Below, piece by piece: positions 5,153 through 8,247 of a stretch of DNA of 8,247 nt. A program made the translations under genes and the position numbers. Source of the stretch: Stenotrophomonas sp. (GTDB lineage: Bacteria > Pseudomonadota > Gammaproteobacteria > Xanthomonadales > Xanthomonadaceae). The stretch spans positions 747 through 8,993 of the forward strand of contig DQIG01000383.1 of the NCBI GenBank assembly GCA_003525885.1, read 5' to 3'. Position 1 is the stretch's first letter. Each line of letters begins with the position of its first letter. Under the pieces are notes generated by a model. That model was not told the DNA's origin and ran no database searches. It saw only the letters and a list, made by a program, of their open reading frames with translations.

Positions 5153-5371
5153 ATGGAAACGAAGGACGACGTCGTAGGCAGTATTCACGAGATCTACAAG
5201 AACTCCGGTGCCGGCACCTCCCGGCAGCTGGAAGCATTGCGTGCGCTGGGTCGCGCCGGTGGGCCGAAGGCCGCGCAGCTGCTGTGGCAGATCTACAAGA
5301 GCACCTCGGCCGGCTCGGCCGCGCAGATGGCCTGCATCGCGGCGCTGGGTGAATCCGCGCGCGGGTTCTGA
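5153..5371 (+). CDS. 72-residue protein of two HEAT-like repeats, function unknown
   Basis: ATG 5153 follows GGAAAG (5141-5146). The product is a short all-helical protein with two copies of one unit 33 residues apart. I14-Y-K-N-S-G-A-G is echoed by I47-Y-K-S-T-S-A-G, and the following helix L-E-A-L-R-A-L-G-R-A by M-A-C-I-A-A-L-G-E-S. By hand about 9 of 22 positions match, with hydrophobic positions conserved. The A-L-R-A-L-G-R-A-G-G pattern is typical of HEAT/PBS-lyase-type alpha-solenoid repeats, usually protein-protein interaction modules. It has no signal peptide, membrane segment or catalytic motif, so it is probably a cytosolic adaptor. Full HEAT proteins have many repeats; two is minimal. 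The frame extends upstream to 4895, but that part crosses the terminator and is not coding. It lies upstream of rimK on the same strand with a 177-nt gap. Confidence 0.7.
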   Translation: METKDDVVGSIHEIYKNSGAGTSRQLEALRALGRAGGPKAAQLLWQIYKSTSAGSAAQMACIAALGESARGF

Positions 5372-5548
5372 AGCGGAATCAGCCCGGATGATGATGCGGA
5401 CGGGTGGTGTATCCGGCGGTGGTTACTCCCTCGTCGGAAGCGTCGCCGCAGGAGCCGGCCACCGGCGGTGCAGGCAGCGCCGGCCAGGCATCATCCACCC
5501 GCCACATGCCCGCGCTATGCTTCGCGCCTGCCGACCGATCCCACCGCG
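5372..5548. other. Intergenic region before rimK with a weak promoter candidate
   Basis: No gene is seen in these 177 nt. TATGCT at 5516-5521 is a possible -10 box that would give a 5' leader of about 20 nt for rimK, but no good -35 is found 16-18 nt upstream. No Shine-Dalgarno precedes the rimK ATG. The GC-rich stretch 5450-5490 can fold (GCCGGC elements), but nothing there looks like a terminator with a T-run. Confidence 0.3.
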
Positions 5549-6427
5549 ATGAAGCTCGCCATCCTGTCCCGCAACAGCTCTCTGTATTCCACCCGCCGGC
5601 TGGTCGAGGCGGCGCGCGCGCGCGGCCATACCGTGCGCATCCTCGACCCGTTGCGCTGCTACATGCGCATCGCCGCCGATGGCTTTTCCATGCACTACAA
5701 GGGCCGGCCGATGACCGGCGTGGACATGGTCATTCCGCGGATCGGTGCCTCGATCACCCGCTACGGCACCGCGGTGCTGCGCCAGTTCGAGCTGATGGGC
5801 GCGCGCACGCCCAATCCGTCCGATGCCATCCTGCGTTCGCGCGACAAGCTGCGCGCGCACCAGCTGCTGGCGGCCAAGGGCATCGACATGCCGGTCACCG
5901 TGTTCGGCGACAACCCCGACGACACCGTCGATCTGTTGTCCATGCTCGGCCCGCCGCCGCATGTGGTGAAGCTCAATGAAGGCACCCAGGGGCGCGGCGT
6001 GATCCTGACCGAAAAGGCCAGTGCCTCGCGCGGCATCGTCGAAGCGCTGCGCGGCCTGTACGCCAACTTCCTGATGCAGGAATTCATCGGCGAGGCCAAG
6101 GGCGCCGACCTGCGGTGCTTCGTGGTGGGCGACCAGGTGGTGGCGTCGATGCAGCGGCAGGCGCCGGAGGGCGACTTCCGCTCCAATCTGCACGCCGGCG
6201 GCACCGCCGTGGCGGCCAAGGCCAGCCGCGCCGAGCAGCAGGTGGCGGTGCGCTCGGCCAAGGCGCTGGGGTTGTCGGTGTGCGGCGTGGACCTGATCCG
6301 CTCCGCGCGCGGCCCGCTGGTGCTGGAGGTCAACTCCACGCCCGGGCTGGAGGGCATCGAAGCGGCCTGCGGGGTCGACGTGGCCACACGGATCATCGAG
6401 CACGTAGAGAAGATCAAAAAACCTTGA
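5549..6427 (+). CDS. rimK: Ribosomal protein S6 L-glutamate ligase family (ATP-grasp)
   Basis: The 292-residue product matches RimK in length (E. coli about 300) and motifs. It starts MKLAILSRNSSLYSTRRLVEA. An N-terminal pre-ATP-grasp domain (about 1-95) contains R-G-H-T-V-R-I-L-D-P. The ATP-grasp domain has S-R-D-K (98-101), K141-L-N-E-G-T-Q-G-R-G (ATP-binding lysine and glycine-rich loop), D-L-R-C-F-V-V-G (187-194), R-Q-A-P-E-G-D-F-R-S-N-L-H (203-215) and the metal-binding E260-V-N262-S-T-P-G-L-E-G-I-E. By family it adds glutamate residues to the C-terminus of ribosomal protein S6 in an ATP-dependent reaction in the cytosol, and some members make polyglutamate. The frame extends upstream to 5468, but homology begins at ATG 5549, so that start is chosen despite the lack of a visible Shine-Dalgarno. 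The distant terminator at 6559-6591 may end its transcript. Confidence 0.95.
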   Translation: MKLAILSRNSSLYSTRRLVEAARARGHTVRILDPLRCYMRIAADGFSMHYKGRPMTGVDMVIPRIGASITRYGTAVLRQFELMGARTPNPSDAILRSRDKLRAHQLLAAKGIDMPVTVFGDNPDDTVDLLSMLGPPPHVVKLNEGTQGRGVILTEKASASRGIVEALRGLYANFLMQEFIGEAKGADLRCFVVGDQVVASMQRQAPEGDFRSNLHAGGTAVAAKASRAEQQVAVRSAKALGLSVCGVDLIRSARGPLVLEVNSTPGLEGIEAACGVDVATRIIEHVEKIKKP

Positions 6428-6558
6428 TTATTCATTGGCTTGAGATTCTCATGGGTAAATGATCCGGGCCTTTAACGAGGCTTTAATCGGCCCCGGCGTA
6501 GGCTTCAGCGAACCGCAGCTCTGCCTCTCAGCAGGATCGGTATCGGGATACGACTTCA
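6428..6558 (+). other. Structured intergenic stretch, possible small RNA or 3' UTR
   Basis: These 131 nt lie between the rimK stop and a strong terminator. They contain an inverted repeat CCGGGCC (6464-6470) / GGCCCCGG (6489-6496) enclosing a duplicated CTTTAA, and a small GTATC-GG-GATAC element (6541-6552 region). TTGATT (6424-6429) and TTGGCT (6435-6440) are possible -35 boxes; AATGAT (6458-6463), 17 nt after the latter, is a fair -10. An independent small RNA of about 120 nt ending at the terminator is possible, but a structured rimK 3' UTR explains it equally well. No known RNA family is recognised. Confidence 0.3.
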
Positions 6559-6591
6559 GGCCCAGGCGGGTGCACCGTCTGGGCCTTTTTT
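6559..6591 (+). terminator. Strong intrinsic terminator
   Basis: Bases 6559-6569 pair with 6575-6585 (11 bp, one G-T pair at 6566/6578) around the loop GTGCA, followed by six Ts (6586-6591). It is the best terminator in the window. It ends transcription from rimK or from a possible small RNA before it, and insulates the paralogue cluster that starts about 30 nt later with its own promoter. Confidence 0.9.
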
Positions 6592-6620
6592 ATGCCTGTC
6601 GGCCCTGTGCCCAAGGTCTC

Positions 6621-6649
6621 TTGTGGAGGCCGCGTGACGGTCGTAGAGT
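6621..6649 (+). promoter_or_regulatory. Promoter of paralogue 1 (TTGTGG-N17-TAGAGT)
   Basis: TTGTGG (6621-6626) and TAGAGT (6644-6649) are 17 nt apart, and the -10 box ends 36 nt before the ATG at 6686. The same pair with the same spacer occurs before paralogue 3, and the sequence around it is alike (GTC-T/C-C before the -35, TCG before the -10). Conservation between copies makes it more credible than consensus match alone. Confidence 0.6.
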
Positions 6650-6685
6650 TGGCCTTTCGTTCCGGGATGGATCGGGAGGTTGGCG

Positions 6686-7165
6686 ATGTACCGCATCATG
6701 ACGATCGCGTTGCTGCTGGGCCTGTCTGGCGCTGTTGCCGCCAAGCCGGAGAAAGTCGCTGTACAGATGGACCGGCAGGGGCCGGTCGCCGAGCAGATGC
6801 GCCAGGTGGAGACCGCCCTGGCCGCCCCCGACTATGCCGAACTGTCCGCCGAGGATCGCGGCCAGGTACAGCAGTCGCTGTCGCGTATCCGCCAGCACAT
6901 GGGCGAACGCCAGACCGTGCAGGAGCTGCCGCCGCAGCTGCAGGCCGAGGTCTTCAACGAGCAGGAACGCATCAACACCGTGTTGGCGCGTGGCCATGAA
7001 GACAGCCGCCAGATCTGCAAGTACGAACGCACCACCGGCAGCAACATGCCCAAGAGCCGCTGCCTGACCGTGGCCGAACGGCGCCGGATCGAAGAGAAGG
7101 GCAAGGCGCTGATCAACGACCAGCGCAGCTACAACACGCTCAGCCCACCGCCCGCCGGGCGTTGA
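6686..7165 (+). CDS. Small exported protein with C-x14-C / TGSNMP motif, paralogue 1
   Basis: The 159-residue product has a signal peptide ending at A-V-A-A (cleavage near 19/20, then K-P-E-K), a charged, Gln/Glu-rich helical middle, and a C-terminal block where two cysteines (C111, C126) frame K-Y-E-R-T-T-G-S-N-M-P-K-S-R, followed by C-L-T-V-A-E-R-R-R. The cysteines probably form a disulphide in the periplasm. The tail ends in proline-rich L-S-P-P-P-A-G-R, absent from paralogue 2. ATG 6686 is chosen over TTG 6680 because GGGAGG (6674-6679) lies 6 nt upstream. Similar small secreted proteins with a C-x-R-...-T-G-S-...-P-...-C motif occur in Xanthomonadaceae and relatives without known function; none is proposed here. 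It is the most divergent of the three copies. Confidence 0.88.
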   Translation: MYRIMTIALLLGLSGAVAAKPEKVAVQMDRQGPVAEQMRQVETALAAPDYAELSAEDRGQVQQSLSRIRQHMGERQTVQELPPQLQAEVFNEQERINTVLARGHEDSRQICKYERTTGSNMPKSRCLTVAERRRIEEKGKALINDQRSYNTLSPPPAGR

Positions 7166-7196
7166 CCGCACCGCCTTTCGGCCCATCGAACGTGCC

Positions 7197-7225
7197 GTGA
7201 TGGCGTATCGGTGGCACCGCAGGGT
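7197..7225 (+). promoter_or_regulatory. Degenerate promoter copy before paralogue 2
   Basis: The stretch 7195-7228 aligns without gaps to the promoter region of paralogue 3 (7781-7814), about 23 of 34 bases identical by hand. However, the -35 reads GTGATG (7197-7202) instead of TTGTGG, and the -10 reads CAGGGT (7220-7225) instead of TAAAGT. The distance to the ATG (35 nt) is preserved. It may be weak or inactive, with paralogue 2 read from the upstream promoter. Confidence 0.5.
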
Positions 7226-7260
7226 CGATGTTCCACTCATGGAAGAACCTGGAGGTAACG

Positions 7261-7731
7261 ATGCAGCGCATGACCCCCTTCGCCCTGATGCTGGGCCTGG
7301 CTCTGGCCACCACCGCCCACGCCAAGCCCGAGAAAGGGCAGGTGAAGTTCGACGCCAACGCACCGGTGGCCGAACAGATCCGCAGTGTTGAGACGGCGAT
7401 CAACACCGAGGACTACAGCGAGATCGGCCTGGAAGACAAAGGCCGCGTGCAGCAGGCGCTGGGCCGTATCAAGATCAAGATGGGCGACCACGAACGCGTG
7501 GAGCAGGTCAGTCCGCAGGACCGCACCGAGATCTTCAACGACCAGGAAGTGATCAACACGATCATGACCCGCGCCCACGCCGACAGCCGCATGGTCTGCC
7601 GCCGCGAACGCACCACCGGCAGCAACATGCCGCAGAGCGTCTGCCTGACCGTGGCCCAGCGCCGCAGGGCGCAGGAAGACAGCCGCAAGGCGCTCAACGA
7701 CAACCAGCGCTTCAACAACTACAAGCCGTAA
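7261..7731 (+). CDS. Small exported protein with C-x14-C / TGSNMP motif, paralogue 2
   Basis: The 156-residue product has a signal peptide ending A-H-A (residues 19-21, then K-P-E-K), the shared P-V-A-E-Q-I-R-x-V-E-T-A block (35-46), D-Y-S-E-I-G-L-E-D-K (51-60), R-V-Q-Q-A-L (62-67), and C113/C128 around R-R-E-R-T-T-G-S-N-M-P-Q-S-V. It has the best ribosome site of the three: GGAGGT at 7251-7256, four nt before ATG 7261. It aligns with paralogue 3 without gaps, about 86 of 133 visible positions identical by hand. The product is predicted to be periplasmic or secreted, with function unknown. It follows paralogue 1 by 95 nt with no clear terminator between, so co-transcription is plausible, especially as its own promoter copy is degraded. 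Confidence 0.88.
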   Translation: MQRMTPFALMLGLALATTAHAKPEKGQVKFDANAPVAEQIRSVETAINTEDYSEIGLEDKGRVQQALGRIKIKMGDHERVEQVSPQDRTEIFNDQEVINTIMTRAHADSRMVCRRERTTGSNMPQSVCLTVAQRRRAQEDSRKALNDNQRFNNYKP

Positions 7732-7782
7732 TCGTGGTTGGACCGGTCGCAGGCTGCCATCGGTCACCCTGCCGTGCGTCCC

Positions 7783-7811
7783 TTGTGGACGCATCGGCGG
7801 AATCGTAAAGT
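7783..7811 (+). promoter_or_regulatory. Promoter of paralogue 3 (TTGTGG-N17-TAAAGT)
   Basis: TTGTGG (7783-7788) and TAAAGT (7806-7811) are 17 nt apart and end 35 nt before the ATG at 7847. Boxes and spacing match the promoter of paralogue 1. The leader after it (ATTCATGGACGAACATGGAG) resembles the leader of paralogue 2, so the promoter, leader and gene were duplicated together. Confidence 0.6.
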
Positions 7812-7846
7812 CGAGACCCTATTCATGGACGAACATGGAGCTCGTC

Positions 7847-8247
7847 ATGTACCGCAACACTACGCTCGCCCTGATGCTGTCGCTCGGCCTGGTGGCCACC
7901 GTGCAGGCCAAGGCGCAGAAGGACGTCGTGCAGATGGATTCCTTCACCCCGGTCTCCGAACAGATCCGCCGCGTTGAAACGGCCATGGGCAGCGAGGACT
8001 ACAGCGAAATCGGGCTGGAGGACAAGAGCCGCGTGCAGCAGGCACTGAGCCGGATCCGGGTCAAGATGAATGGCCGCGAGAAGGTGGATGAGCTGGCGCC
8101 GCAGGAGCGCAACGACCTGTTCAACGAGCAGGAGATCGTCAACACCATCATGACCCGCGCCCAGGCCGACAGCCGCATGATCTGCCGCCGCGAGCGCCTC
8201 ACCGGCAGCAACATGCCGACCAGCGTCTGCCTGACCGTGGCCCAGCG
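7847..8247 (+). CDS. Small exported protein with C-x14-C / TGSNMP motif, paralogue 3 (3' end outside window)
   Basis: This frame is open to the window edge; 133 codons are visible and about 20-25 more are expected. It starts MYRNTTLALML with a signal peptide ending V-Q-A (19-21, then K-A-Q-K). It contains P-V-S-E-Q-I-R-R-V-E-T-A, the D-Y-S-E-I-G-L-E-D-K block identical to paralogue 2, and C113/C128 around R-R-E-R-L-T-G-S-N-M-P-T-S-V. GGAG at 7837-7840 precedes ATG 7847 by 6 nt. Localisation is predicted periplasmic or secreted; function is unknown. It is closer to paralogue 2 than to paralogue 1, suggesting that the 2/3 duplication is the later one. Further copies may lie to the right of the window. 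Confidence 0.88.
   Translation, partial: MYRNTTLALMLSLGLVATVQAKAQKDVVQMDSFTPVSEQIRRVETAMGSEDYSEIGLEDKSRVQQALSRIRVKMNGREKVDELAPQERNDLFNEQEIVNTIMTRAQADSRMICRRERLTGSNMPTSVCLTVAQ

Noticed and set aside
5423..6403. Minus-strand frame of 326 codons opposite rimK
   Set aside because: Shadow of rimK; composition is His/Arg/Ala-rich with no recognisable domain.
6459..6701. 80-codon plus-strand frame after rimK
   Set aside because: It runs through the strong intrinsic terminator at 6559-6591 and into paralogue 1, and has no ribosome site or protein-like composition.
6590..7363. Minus-strand frame across paralogues 1 and 2
   Set aside because: Antisense shadow; the plus-strand frames have signal peptides, ribosome sites and conserved motifs.

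Overview
The window looks like a chromosomal segment of a GC-rich gammaproteobacterium of the family Xanthomonadaceae, most likely Stenotrophomonas. This rests on the GC-rich codon use, the GDSL autotransporter esterase of EstA type, the RimK-like ligase and a lineage-typical family of small secreted proteins. The genus is an inference from gene content; no search was run.

Layout. At the left edge (1-1698) is the 3' part of an outer-membrane autotransporter esterase, followed by an 18-bp-stem hairpin with a GCAA tetraloop. A complete tRNA-Gly with anticodon CCC follows at 1814-1887. The last 32 nt of this tRNA recur exactly at 2640-2671, and its last 17 nt recur at 5012-5028. Just beyond the third copy is an intrinsic terminator (5049-5080) that is probably the original terminator of the tRNA gene. 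The 3' end of tRNA-Gly therefore brackets two consecutive inserted segments. Segment 1 (1888-2671, 784 bp) carries a small membrane protein of the DUF805 family and has visibly lower GC. Segment 2 (2672-5028, 2357 bp) carries a winged-helix regulator and a divergent secreted class C beta-lactamase-like serine hydrolase, separated by an AT-rich dyad. Neither segment encodes a recombinase. This tRNA-anchored array is the most interesting structure in the window.

To the right of the array the ancestral backbone seems to resume. It holds a 72-residue protein made of two HEAT-like repeats, then rimK (ribosomal protein S6 glutamate ligase family), then a structured intergenic stretch ending in a strong intrinsic terminator (6559-6591). 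From 6686 to the right edge there are three tandem paralogues of a small exported protein with a C-x14-C motif containing TGSNMP. Each follows its own copy of the same upstream region. Copies 1 and 3 keep a TTGTGG-N17-TARAGT promoter-like pair, while the middle copy has an aligned but degraded version. The third copy runs off the window, so the cluster may be larger.

The genes do not form one pathway. They read as a conserved backbone (esterase, tRNA-Gly, HEAT-like protein, rimK, paralogue cluster) interrupted by accessory cargo at the tRNA 3' end. Limits: promoters were judged by eye, and hand alignments were used throughout.
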